Below the pieces are notes generated by a model, which did no database searches, was not told where the DNA came from, and saw only the letters and a list, made by a program, of their open reading frames with translations. DNA of 64,000 nucleotides from the NCBI RefSeq assembly GCF_037991315.1, contig NZ_CP150300.1:3596001-3660000 (forward strand), in the 5' to 3' direction. The DNA comes from Paenibacillus sp. FSL H8-0079. GTDB taxonomy: Bacteria > Bacillota > Bacilli > Paenibacillales > Paenibacillaceae. Positions 44,250 through 52,384 of this stretch are shown one piece after another. How positions within the stretch are numbered: position 1 is the stretch's first letter; every line of letters starts with the position of its first letter. The position numbers and the translations under genes are program-made.

Positions 44250-44453
44250 TTGAAAAAATACACCGTACACCTCGATCATGATGCATGTGCGCATGTCACC
44301 GAAATGAAGCACCAAACTGAGCTTGTATGGAAGAAACAGCAAGGTACAGGAAGTTGGAAACCGTTCCGGTCCAAAGAGGAAGCTCTTGATATTTATGATA
44401 TTAGCTACAAAGAAAAGCTAACACTAACTGAGTGTAGTAACTGCTGCAAATAA
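44250..44453 (+). CDS. small Cys-ending protein with unclear start
   Basis: 67 residues if TTG 44250 is used (KKYTVHLDHDACAHVTEMKH ... YKEKLTLTECSNCCK). No ribosome site precedes that TTG. In contrast GAAGGAG (44208-44214) is 5 bases before an in-frame ATA at 44220 that overlaps the stop of the PLD gene, giving RAWANIDLPLKKYTVH. The gene may therefore start at a rare ATA codon, or have lost its ATG. It ends before a terminator, so it is the last gene of the PLD operon. The two-Cys tail could bind zinc. Confidence 0.5.
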   Translation: MKKYTVHLDHDACAHVTEMKHQTELVWKKQQGTGSWKPFRSKEEALDIYDISYKEKLTLTECSNCCK

Positions 44454-44466
44454 AATAATTGAGAGA

Positions 44467-44506
44467 CGGTACAGAGTTCACATGTCGAGTTCTGTACCGC
44501 TTTTTC
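44467..44506 (+). terminator. Rho-independent terminator of the PLD operon
   Basis: CGGTACAGA/TCTGTACCG stem (44467-44475, 44491-44499) followed by CTTTTTC. Confidence 0.75.
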
Positions 44507-44508
44507 TT

Positions 44509-44718
44509 GTGCTCGGAGATTATTCTGATTCAGCAGTTATTACAGCTCCAACTCTAACAAATGCTGGATTTGCCGTAAACGGGGTCACATTAAAGGCATT
44601 AGTAGAATCTCTTGAAAAAGGGACTTTTGAGTTTTTAGGACTCATTGACTGTGATCTAGTTGTAAGTTTGTTGTCACCGGTAGAGTAATACATTGCACAA
44701 GAAAGCTCGAATTTTTGA
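44509..44718 (+). pseudogene. possible decayed frame upstream of the Shedu-like gene
   Basis: Downstream of the terminator the frame encodes GDYSDSAVITAPTLTNAGFA then VNGVTLKALVESLEKGTFEF and stops at 44686; a second in-frame stop is at 44716, after which the same frame continues as the small gene at 44725. It could be one gene interrupted by two stops. Low confidence. Confidence 0.25.
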
Positions 44719-44724
44719 TTAAAG

Positions 44725-44910
44725 GTGTATGTCGATGAGAGGCTTAAAGATCTGAACACTTTTATCGAAAATCTGGCTTTGTTGTTGGGCTTAATCACGA
44801 AACCAAATAACGGCACAATCACATGGATTAATTCAGCAGTTGAGACTAACAGAGAAGATTTATTAAAAATATTATCGGTTAGACGGGGGACTTCGAATGA
44901 AAGCAACTGA
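44725..44910 (+). CDS. small protein overlapping the Shedu-like gene
   Basis: 61 residues from GTG 44725 (AAAGG just before). Sequence YVDERLKDLNTFIENLALLL then GLITKPNNGTITWINSAVET is helical. Its end overlaps the next start by 14 bases, which suggests translational coupling. It shares a frame with the interrupted reading at 44509, so it may instead be the tail of a broken gene. No family recognised. Confidence 0.4.
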   Translation: MYVDERLKDLNTFIENLALLLGLITKPNNGTITWINSAVETNREDLLKILSVRRGTSNESN

Positions 44911-45703
44911 TAGAGATTATTCTGTCTTAACACCTGATGAGGAACTTGAATATGCAAGAATGCTAGAAGAAGAAAAAGTTGAGAAGCGTGGGAAGCTAAA
45001 CATTAGGGTCAATTTATTTAGAAAATATCCCAAGGCTGCGAGGCATTTTTTGAGTCTCTTCCCTAATAATTATCTTGATATTGTTGATTTGGAGAATGAA
45101 CGTGGTATAAAGATCTTCTTAAACCATCTTTCAGACCAATTGGACGATTGCACATTATCTGATGAGCGTGATATTGCACGATATATAAAAGAAAACGGTG
45201 CGTATTATTTTATTGGCTCAATATTAAATTACTATGATTTTGGACATCACGAGGCATACATTTTCCCAGAGTTTCAATTGAGTTCAACCTTTAAGGTTGA
45301 TTATTTGTTAATCGGGCGTAATTCAGATGGATACTCATTCATATTTGTTGAAATTGAGCATCCTATTAAACAGATAACTTTGGCGGATGGGGAACTTGGC
45401 AATGCCTTTAGGAAAGGAATCAAACAAGTTAAGGATTGGAAAAACTGGATAAATGCTAATTTCTCTACATTCACCACTACAATTAAAGGATATAAGCATG
45501 CTGAAAAACAGTTACCGGATGAATTTTATTCGTTTGACCCAACGCGATGCCAATACGTTGTAGTAGCTGGTAGAAGAGATGATTTAAACGATACAACACG
45601 CAGAATTAGGCGAGAGCACATAGAAGAGCAGAAGATCAGGCTTTTACATTATGACAATATTATCGACAGCACATTGGAAGTAGTTAAGAAAAAGAACTAT
45701 TAA
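44897..45703 (+). CDS. Shedu-type nuclease (DUF4263), probable anti-phage protein
   Basis: 268 residues from ATG 44897. The C-terminal half carries a PD-(D/E)xK core matching the Shedu/DUF4263 family: FPEFQLSSTFKVDYLLIGRN with the Asp, FIFVEIEHPIKQITLADGEL with the Glu-x-Glu, and FRKGIKQVKDWKNWI with the Gln helix, then QYVVVAGRRDDLN. Shedu is a known single-gene bacterial defence system whose nuclease nicks phage DNA. The N-terminal 110 residues are a helical part of unknown role. The gene lies with GIY-YIG and PLD nuclease genes in the accessory island. Confidence 0.72.
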   Translation: MKATDRDYSVLTPDEELEYARMLEEEKVEKRGKLNIRVNLFRKYPKAARHFLSLFPNNYLDIVDLENERGIKIFLNHLSDQLDDCTLSDERDIARYIKENGAYYFIGSILNYYDFGHHEAYIFPEFQLSSTFKVDYLLIGRNSDGYSFIFVEIEHPIKQITLADGELGNAFRKGIKQVKDWKNWINANFSTFTTTIKGYKHAEKQLPDEFYSFDPTRCQYVVVAGRRDDLNDTTRRIRREHIEEQKIRLLHYDNIIDSTLEVVKKKNY

Positions 45704-46168
45704 TAATAGCCTCTAAAGGGAAGTTTAGGACGGACTCGTTTGTTGAGTTGAAACTTGCACTGGCATAATAAACATAATTGAGGTGTTTTATGAAAAACGA
45801 TGATAGTTATAGGTTAATTCCTTATCTTTTTGAAAATATTCCATATGCTCTACCAACAAACTCCTGAATAAGTGCCAGGATAGAGGGAGAACACTTTCGA
45901 CGGTTACGTTCGTAACTATCATACATTCAGCCTAACAATTCATCATGGTAAACACTCATTCACCATGACAGAAATTGAGTATTTTCCCGACTTGGATTAT
46001 CCTTTTACGGAAGACACTTGTAACTAAACATAGGCTTGCAGAAGCAATGACCAGCATTGAAATGTTCGATCGATGGTTTGTCAAACTGGCATTCAAAACA
46101 TTGCTTCGGCAAAGCGCATATACTATTGACGCTTTTGAAGCTTTGATTGCACAGACAGGATTTACTCG
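45704..46168. other. degenerate region between Shedu-like gene and helicase remnant
   Basis: No intact gene. A 25-codon frame at 45790 (after GAGGTG) reads MKNDDSYRLIPYLFENIPYA then LPTNS and stops, and looks like a truncated gene start. Both strands between 45975 and 46184 have open frames with weak protein character; I cannot tell which, if either, was coding. Confidence 0.35.
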
Positions 46169-46351
46169 ATTTCTGTTGTTTTGATCGAAGAGCTCATTAC
46201 TCATTACATTTTCTATACATCAATCACGCGAGCAAAAGAAAATTTAAAGATTTAATGGACACCTGAAACGGTGCAAAAGGTTTTAAATAGCTTAGAATTT
46301 AAAAATGGGAATAAAGATGTTGCGCTTTTAGGATCAAAATATAGTTTATGA
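46169..46351 (+). pseudogene. 3' end of a UvrD/Rep-like helicase gene with in-frame stop
   Basis: The frame reads ISVVLIEELITHYIFYTSIT then RAKENLKI, stop at 46253, then WTPETVQKVLNSLEFKNGNK and DVALLGSKYSL. FYTxxTRAKE is motif VI of superfamily 1 helicases near the C-terminus. The stop replaces what should be Tyr in the IYWTPET context. The rest of the gene is gone. Confidence 0.55.
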
Positions 46352-46390
46352 GTATTTTGTTGTTACTACTTAAACATTTATTGACCGCCA

Positions 46391-47029
46391 GTGGACGAAA
46401 AAATAATAAAAGTACCAGAAATCGGTAGACAGCACACTATAAGTACAAACTTAGATATGATAGGGGCTAATAAATTGGGATTAAATACAGAGCATGTAAC
46501 CACCAGTAAAGAACACATTCACTTGGATGAGTTCGTTCCAAAACCAAGTCAGTTTTTTCAAGAGAAGGTTTATGCTCATGGATTAGATGCCTATCATCAA
46601 GGGAAAGAGGATAAACTAGCAGGTGTAATATTTGATAGTCTAGTGGAAGGTACACCAAGCATTCAGATCTGTTGTAGCGGAAACGGTATCTATATAGGAA
46701 CAATCGGACTGTATGTTGTTGGAGAGATCTTTGTTGTTTCTAACCGTGATATAGCTACTGGAATAGATTCGGCAAATCGACGTTATACTGATATACATAC
46801 ATTCGCATTAGCAAAAATGTTGGTAGATCCTAATGAAGAGATATTTGAGGCAATTGTAGCACCAAGGGTGATTCAGTCCATTTGGATTACAACCGACTGC
46901 GATGAAGATAAAAGAGAAACAGCCCAAAGGCTAAGCATGAAGTATCAACTTCCAATTGTAGTTCTTGAACCAAACATAGCAGGTGATGATAGTAAGATTA
47001 GACGTTTAAGGGAAGTTACTAAGAGCTAA
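46391..47029 (+). CDS. unrecognised protein, 212 residues
   Basis: Starts at GTG 46391; an in-frame stop lies 9 bases upstream and no clear ribosome site is present, so the beginning may have been replaced. The protein has a polar N-terminal 60 residues and an alpha/beta-looking core (VIFDSLVEGTPSIQICCSGN then GIYIGTIGLYVVGEIFVVSN ... SANRRYTDIHTFALAKMLVD ... IQSIWITTDCDEDKRETAQR). No family recognised. It is 8 bases before the next gene, with which it forms a two-gene unit in the defence-like island. Confidence 0.55.
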   Translation: MDEKIIKVPEIGRQHTISTNLDMIGANKLGLNTEHVTTSKEHIHLDEFVPKPSQFFQEKVYAHGLDAYHQGKEDKLAGVIFDSLVEGTPSIQICCSGNGIYIGTIGLYVVGEIFVVSNRDIATGIDSANRRYTDIHTFALAKMLVDPNEEIFEAIVAPRVIQSIWITTDCDEDKRETAQRLSMKYQLPIVVLEPNIAGDDSKIRRLREVTKS

Positions 47030-47037
47030 TACAGAGA

Positions 47038-47472
47038 ATGAAAAGGGAACATGATGACAAGTTTACTGATATCGTAGGCCAATTACAGCGTTCTATTAGT
47101 GACTTAACCGGGCAACAGACTTTTCTCTACTCTGAAAGCTGTGAACGTTTCTTTCAATATTTTGGCTGGAATTATAGGGAAGATGAAGCCAAGAGTGTGG
47201 TTGAAGATATTAATGGGTGGGTCGATAAGCTAAGAATCTTCTCACCAGATACTCGCCAAGTGTTCTGTCTTATAATTCAACGTTCATCAAAGTTAACATG
47301 GGGAACAGGGGCTATAATTCACGAAATTACAGAAATAACAGGGAAAATGACGAGTGAAATTGTAAAACACATAATATTACTCAACAAATATGGATTTGTT
47401 TATGAACCAGAAAGAGATGAAGATCTACATGTGGATGTAGTTCTAATGTATGGGACTTCATGGTCCCATTGA
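47038..47472 (+). CDS. unrecognised protein, end formed by a dispersed repeat
   Basis: 144 residues. Helical content is high (DIVGQLQRSISDLTGQQTFL, FFQYFGWNYREDEAKSVVED, GAIIHEITEITGKMTSEIVK). The C-terminal part (TSEIVKHIILLNKYGFVYEP) resembles a winged helix. The last codons (SWSH, stop) are read from the dispersed repeat at 47462, so the original C-terminus has probably been lost. No family recognised. Confidence 0.5.
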   Translation: MKREHDDKFTDIVGQLQRSISDLTGQQTFLYSESCERFFQYFGWNYREDEAKSVVEDINGWVDKLRIFSPDTRQVFCLIIQRSSKLTWGTGAIIHEITEITGKMTSEIVKHIILLNKYGFVYEPERDEDLHVDVVLMYGTSWSH

Positions 47473-47487
47473 AGTCGCTATTTTAGC
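47462..47487 (+). repeat. short copy of the dispersed repeat at a gene end
   Basis: GGTCCCATTGAAGTCGCTAT then TTTAGCC matches the terminator module of 34711, but stops within the hairpin's right arm. Confidence 0.7.
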
Positions 47488-47591
47488 CATACATATGTAC
47501 AAAATACGAGTTTTGTGAAACAGTACTGATGATTTAAAAGCTGCACAGTGATTTTCACCCCTGGTACAGCCAATTCTTTATAATCTTCGAG

Positions 47592-47990
47592 TTAATCCCA
47601 AACTACTTCTGTTCCTGCTACGAAGTCATGAATCGCACGTCGATCCTCACGCAGACCGACCATAAAAGCACTCACAATAACTCCGATACCCAAAGTTAAT
47701 ACGTACACAACTCCAGCCACAACAACACGCATCAGCATCGTACCAATTTTTGGCGGTTCGTGTGTATCGTATTTACGGATTCGAATTCCACATATACGTT
47801 TGCCTATGGTTCGACCATACCAGTAAACTGGTAATAAAATTGAGTATAACGCACTAAGCAGTTTTGCAATCGGCTCATCCGTATCAAAGTTACCCGTAAG
47901 AATACCTGCAATAATCACTAACGGAATTGAAATAATAAGACTATCCAACACATTTGCTCCTAATCTAATCCAAAAACCTGCTTTATACAA
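47592..47990 (-). CDS. RDD-family membrane protein
   Basis: 132 residues from TTG 47990, chosen because GGAGGAAAG lies 5-8 bases upstream. The family signature is present: N-terminal Arg and Asp in AGFWIRLGANVLDSLIIS, YWYGRTIGKRICGIRI, and RRAIHDFVAGTEVVW at the end. Three transmembrane segments are expected at about 14-35, 45-65 and 90-115. Function of RDD proteins is mostly unknown; some are linked to ion or osmotic stress. A 280-base AT-rich stretch upstream (48006-48283) shows nothing recognisable. Confidence 0.85.
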   Translation of the reverse strand: MYKAGFWIRLGANVLDSLIISIPLVIIAGILTGNFDTDEPIAKLLSALYSILLPVYWYGRTIGKRICGIRIRKYDTHEPPKIGTMLMRVVVAGVVYVLTLGIGVIVSAFMVGLREDRRAIHDFVAGTEVVWD

Positions 47991-48283
47991 AATGCTTTCC
48001 TCCAAACTACAATTTTAAACCAAACGACTAAATTACTTCATAAGCTCCCTTCATAAAATATCTAACTTTATGTACACAACTCAGATAGTATAACAGAAAA
48101 TTTTACCTATTTACGATATAACTCCTATTTCTTTTCAATTGCACACTTTGTGAATTTTATAACAAACTATCAAATTATCTTAACTGCTGTCCGTGTTTAC
48201 TACTCTCTTACATTAATTATCATTTTTTTATTATTTATTGTGGCTTCTAAGTCTCCAACATAAACACAATAATAATTACTAGA

Positions 48284-48995
48284 GTAAAAGGCTGGGCAAA
48301 ACCCAGCCCCTCCTCATCAAACCGTACGTGAGGTTTTCCCTCATACGGCTTTCCGATGTTCATCTTTCATGGGCATGCAGCATATTTGCTTTGGCCTCAT
48401 GACCTAGTTTCCCCTATAAGAGTTGTTGAGTGTTTTCTAGCGTGTCGTTAGCCATTTTGGCATTCACGAACTCGTACCTCTTGGTGAAACGTGAACAAAG
48501 TAGGGCTCCTTCCCTCCCGCAGGTTGTGTTGTCCTGCGTTCCCAGGTAGTATGAGCCCCTCGGACTCCCTTCCTGCTGTTCACTCACTTCACCTTCTGGC
48601 TTATAGAGTACCACTTTACGGATTCATAAAAAAAAAATCCGTGCAGGGGAGGGTCTCCCCAGTTCACTACATCCTCTTTCAGACCATGCCGCTCCCCTTA
48701 CGCCGGAGGATTCTTCGCTGTCGCTCCAAGTTCAAAACAGCTTCCCTGGCCTTCGTCCATCTACACGAGACTCGGCTTCCTCTTTTCCCTCTTGCAAGGC
48801 CTTTTTGACGACGCGGCAGGATTCACTTGATGTTACGGCCTGGACTGTCGCTCGCCCTGTCTCTGACAGGTACTTTCGTCGATACGCTTTTACGCACAGA
48901 TTTCTCCATACGCAAGTATCCTAGCTACACGGGGCTTGGCCTCTCCCGCGACCGGATTTTCATCGGCTAGAAGATGCGTGCTTAGCTGGGCACGC
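48284..48995 (-). mobile_element. ORF-less group II intron
   Basis: On the minus strand the element begins GCGTGCCCAGCTAAGCACGC, has domain-I-like GATGAAAATCCGGTCGCGGG, and ends with a domain V hairpin at 48318-48351 (AAGCCGTATGAGG-GAAAAC-CTCACGTACGGTT) and a domain VI-like GGCTGGG-TTTT-GCCCAGCC. About 710 bases long, so no full reverse transcriptase fits. A short frame (MANDTLENTQQLL) near the position where the maturase gene should start shows the coding part has been deleted. It sits just downstream of the terminator of the gene at 49024, as expected for class C introns. Ends are approximate. Confidence 0.75.
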
Positions 48996-49005
48996 TGTAA
49001 ACAAA

Positions 49006-49035
49006 AAAGCTACTCAACTTTTGTTAAGTAGCTTT
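49006..49035 (-). terminator. terminator and intron insertion target
   Basis: AAAGCTACT-C-AAC-TTTT-GTT-A-AGTAGCTTT hairpin; on the minus strand followed by TTTTTTG. It overlaps the stop codon of the gene at 49024. Confidence 0.75.
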
Positions 49036-49488
49036 CTGTTCTTTCTGCATTTGCCCTCTTCGCCAGACCTTATTCTCCACAATGGCATAGAATACACCTG
49101 CGATGGCAAATATCCATATCGATGTTATTTGATTCAGATCGTATCCATTCACGAAATATGGACTGTACATTTGATCGAAAACCCATAGGCCTCCACATCC
49201 AAACCCAACCATATAGATGAAAGTTCTAACCATAGGAAAGCGTACATATTTCCGCAACAGCCATGCGATCGGACTAAGAACAACAACATATAAAGCGAGT
49301 AAATAGTGACCGAAGCCCAGGATGAGCGATAAAATATATATTACTCCCCCTGCATTACGTAAGCCGTAATACTCTGTCGTTGTAATGTGGTATCCTTCAA
49401 TCCTTTCAAGAACGAGATATGCCGTTAAGCTTATCCCTATAAATATAAGTCCTAATAACATGTAACGTTGAACCGCGTTCACCAACAT
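49024..49488 (-). CDS. four-helix integral membrane protein of unknown function
   Basis: 154 residues from ATG 49488 (GGGGTGA upstream). Four hydrophobic stretches: YMLLGLIFIGISLTAYLVL, VIYILSLILGFGHYLLALYV, MVRTFIYMVGFGCGGLWVF and SIWIFAIAGVFYAIVE; the C-terminal tail is charged. No recognised family. It stands alone between the intron and the siderophore cluster. Confidence 0.65.
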   Translation of the reverse strand: MLVNAVQRYMLLGLIFIGISLTAYLVLERIEGYHITTTEYYGLRNAGGVIYILSLILGFGHYLLALYVVVLSPIAWLLRKYVRFPMVRTFIYMVGFGCGGLWVFDQMYSPYFVNGYDLNQITSIWIFAIAGVFYAIVENKVWRRGQMQKEQKAT

Positions 49489-49628
49489 CAGATCACCCCA
49501 ATGTCTAAACGCAGCCAGAACCGCTCAAGTTACATGTTTTCGAAGAAATTACACAATTGCACATAGGCCGCCATTAGGTTCTGTTAAATGTTAAAGTTAA
49601 TCCATCGTAAATTGCTATAATTCAACGA

Positions 49629-50591
49629 CTACTTCTGTTCTTCCAGAATCATCGTACCCAGGCGGTCCATAAGCTCCATTCTCCCCATCGCTGTGTACGA
49701 ATAATTGTAATTATCGACATTAGAGATTTTATAGATCTTTTCATTCTTCACGGCGTTCATGTTATTCCACACCTTGCTATCGACCATCTTGTTCTCACTA
49801 TTCTCCATCAATAGCAGACGATCCGGATTAACAGTAACTAGAGCCTCCAGCGCGATCTCTTTGCCGCCCCAGCCCTCTGGATCAGGGATACCTTCTGTAC
49901 GCTTCAGGGCCCATTCACTATATAACATCTCAGCTGCACCTTTATTGGAATAGATGACCAGATTGTTTGGATATGTCTCAATTACGGCAAAGGATTCACC
50001 ATTTACAGCCGCCTCCAGCTTTTGTTTCCACTCTGCAGATTTCGCATCATACTTGGCCAGATATTCATCTTTCTTGCTTTCTTCTCCAAACGTATCTGCC
50101 AGGAATGTCAGGCGCTCTCTCCAATCATAGTAGGAATAAGGCAATGCAATCGTAGGCGCAATTTTGGATAAGGTTTCATACTGATCCGTGTTAAAATCCT
50201 TACCCAGGATAATTAGGTCCGGATTAGCACCCGCTATAGCTTCAATGCTGAACGGGAAACCATACCAGCCCAGATTAACGGTATCTGCACTCAGTTGATC
50301 CTTAATGGTTGGCGTGAGTTCCTCCGGGTTACCGTAATCTGCGCTCATCGTGGCCACAGGTGTTTTCCCAATGATCAGTAGTTCTTCTGTAGAGCCGGAT
50401 AGATCAACAATGCGCTCTGGATTCAAAGGGATCGTAATCTCTTCTCCATTCGGGTTGGTAATTAATTTGGTCGTCGCTTGTGTGGTTGCCTCTGAGGAGC
50501 TGGCCACTTCAGTGGTGGTCTGGGTCGTTCCACAGGCCGCCAAGGTGAGCATACAGCATAGTGCAATCCATACAGGAATTCGTTTAAACAT
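49629..50591 (-). CDS. iron-siderophore ABC transporter substrate-binding lipoprotein
   Basis: 320 residues from ATG 50591 (AAGGAG 10 bases upstream; the ATG at 50600 is only 1 base from it). Signal peptide with lipobox LTLAAC (Cys about residue 20), then a Ser/Thr-rich linker and the FecB/BtuF fold: ERIVDLSGSTEELLIIGKTP, IAGANPDLIILGKDFNTDQY, ALVTVNPDRLLLMEN. It should capture a ferric siderophore outside the membrane. It is the last gene of a cluster with two ABC ATPase/permease genes and an AraC regulator. Confidence 0.85.
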   Translation of the reverse strand: MFKRIPVWIALCCMLTLAACGTTQTTTEVASSSEATTQATTKLITNPNGEEITIPLNPERIVDLSGSTEELLIIGKTPVATMSADYGNPEELTPTIKDQLSADTVNLGWYGFPFSIEAIAGANPDLIILGKDFNTDQYETLSKIAPTIALPYSYYDWRERLTFLADTFGEESKKDEYLAKYDAKSAEWKQKLEAAVNGESFAVIETYPNNLVIYSNKGAAEMLYSEWALKRTEGIPDPEGWGGKEIALEALVTVNPDRLLLMENSENKMVDSKVWNNMNAVKNEKIYKISNVDNYNYSYTAMGRMELMDRLGTMILEEQK

Positions 50592-50635
50592 CGTCGTCAT
50601 TCTCCTTTTATGTCAGTTCATTAGCCACATTAGGC

Positions 50636-52384
50636 TTATCCGTTTACTTTTACCTGCCAGCCTTCTGCATCCTGTTGTAATTGCCACAACCGAGCGTAGA
50701 TGCCTGAGTGATCTAACAATTGCGTATGAGTTCCTTGCTCTACGAGCTGACCTTGGTCCAATACAAGGATCTGATTGGCATTTTGAATGGTCTTTAATCG
50801 GTGTGCAATCAAAATAACCGTCTTGTCCGCGACTAGCTCATTAATCGCTTGCTGCACTGCGGCTTCGTTCTCCGGATCAAGTGAGGCGGTGGCTTCGTCA
50901 AGCAATACGATCGATGCATTTTTCAACAAGGCACGTGCAATGGAGATCCGTTGCTTCTCCCCACCAGATAACGTCGATCCACCCTCGCCAACCAGCGTAT
51001 CGTACCCTTGAGGCAGACTGGAGATGAACTCATGACAACAAGCTCTGCGTGCCGCCTCTTCAATCTCGAATTGCGTAGCGTCTTTCTTTCCTACACGGAT
51101 GTTGTTGCCGATCGTATCCTGGAACAGATACACGTCCTGGAAGACCACTGAGATATCCTGTAACAGCTTCTCCGGGTCCATCTGATCAACGGGTCTGCCA
51201 CCAATGCGAATAGTTCCTTGCTGTACGTCCCAGAAGCGGGCAATGAGACGTGTGACTGTACTCTTACCACTACCGGATGGGCCAACCAGCGCTGTAATGG
51301 TATGCGGCTCAATCGTAAAGGACAAGTCTTTCAAGACCGGCTGCCGCTCATCATATCCAAAGGTCACCTGGTCGAATGAAATCGCCTGATTGGGCTGTAC
51401 ATCTCCCGTTCCTGCCATCGGGGCCTCTTGCTGCACATCCATAATGCGTCTTGCACTATACGCAGAGTACCGCATCTCCCCATAACTCATCAGTACAACC
51501 GTCAACGGTTCAAATACCTTCGTACCTACCAGCAAAAATAACAGAAATACCGGTAAGGACAACTCACCGCCTGCAAGCAAATAACTGCCCACCAGAATCA
51601 TCCACGTCATCCCCGATCGTGCGAGCAACATCGCGCCCATGATCATCGGTCCCATGATGCCTTCCAACCGAATGGAAGCGGATTTCAATTCGTCAAAAGA
51701 ACGACGCAGCCGTTCAAAACGTTTGCCCCCCATATTGTGGGCCTTAATCTCACGAATACCGCTCAGATACTCCTGCAGCCGACTAGCGGCTTCGTTTTTG
51801 GCTCGAACATGGTTCTCACTCAGTCGTGCCTGAATGGAATCCGTAAGCCATAACAGAGCCACACCTAAGGGAACCGCAACAAACATGGCTACGGCCATTC
51901 TCCAATCCACCAACAGTAGTCCGCCAAAAGCGAGCACAGGAAGCACAATCGCGCTGATCAGCTGCGACAGATTGTGAGAGATCGTATGCTCAACCTGACC
52001 ATAATCACTCAGGATCAGATTCGTCAGATCGCCAGGATCACGTTTTCCGAAAAATCCTAACGACAGATGGCGAATATGTTCCGCCAACTTCAACCTTCCT
52101 GAGGCCGCAAGGCTGTATGCTGCCCGATAGGTCTTATCATAGAGCGAAGCATAAGCCGCATACTCCACCAGAAGCCAGGCAAACAGGATGCAGCATACAA
52201 TCCACATTCGGTTGATATCCAGTCCTTTGTCCAGTTCAGCGAAAGACTTATAAATCGTATTGAATATATCCACAAGCAGCGCCGCAGGAACAATCTTTGC
52301 AATCCCGTCCAGAATCGCTGCAATTACCGAAGGAAGCAGACTACGCGGGTTACCGCCAGATATATTGTATAAATAATTCTTCAT
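50636..52384 (-). CDS. exporter-fold ABC transporter, ATPase-permease fusion (IrtB/YbtQ-like)
   Basis: 582 residues from ATG 52384; GGAGGTG is 7 bases upstream and the start overlaps the stop of the previous gene by four bases. Six transmembrane helices in the first 310 residues, then an ATPase with Walker A GPSGSGKST, signature STLSGGEKQR, Walker B IVLLDEATASLD and switch His in IAHRLKTIQ. With its partner at 52381 it should form a heterodimer. Pairs of this kind next to siderophore genes (YbtPQ, IrtAB) import ferric siderophores despite their exporter fold. Confidence 0.85.
   Translation of the reverse strand: MKNYLYNISGGNPRSLLPSVIAAILDGIAKIVPAALLVDIFNTIYKSFAELDKGLDINRMWIVCCILFAWLLVEYAAYASLYDKTYRAAYSLAASGRLKLAEHIRHLSLGFFGKRDPGDLTNLILSDYGQVEHTISHNLSQLISAIVLPVLAFGGLLLVDWRMAVAMFVAVPLGVALLWLTDSIQARLSENHVRAKNEAASRLQEYLSGIREIKAHNMGGKRFERLRRSFDELKSASIRLEGIMGPMIMGAMLLARSGMTWMILVGSYLLAGGELSLPVFLLFLLVGTKVFEPLTVVLMSYGEMRYSAYSARRIMDVQQEAPMAGTGDVQPNQAISFDQVTFGYDERQPVLKDLSFTIEPHTITALVGPSGSGKSTVTRLIARFWDVQQGTIRIGGRPVDQMDPEKLLQDISVVFQDVYLFQDTIGNNIRVGKKDATQFEIEEAARRACCHEFISSLPQGYDTLVGEGGSTLSGGEKQRISIARALLKNASIVLLDEATASLDPENEAAVQQAINELVADKTVILIAHRLKTIQNANQILVLDQGQLVEQGTHTQLLDHSGIYARLWQLQQDAEGWQVKVNG

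Noticed and set aside
44520..44957. 145-codon minus-strand open frame
   Set aside because: It opposes the plus-strand frames and the Shedu-like gene start, has no ribosome site and no protein-family character.
45975..46204. Overlapping 69- and 82-codon frames on opposite strands
   Set aside because: Neither has a ribosome site or a recognisable family; the region is treated as degenerate DNA next to a helicase remnant.
48414..48808. Open frames on both strands inside the group II intron
   Set aside because: They fall within structured intron RNA; only a few codons resemble the start of an intron reverse transcriptase.
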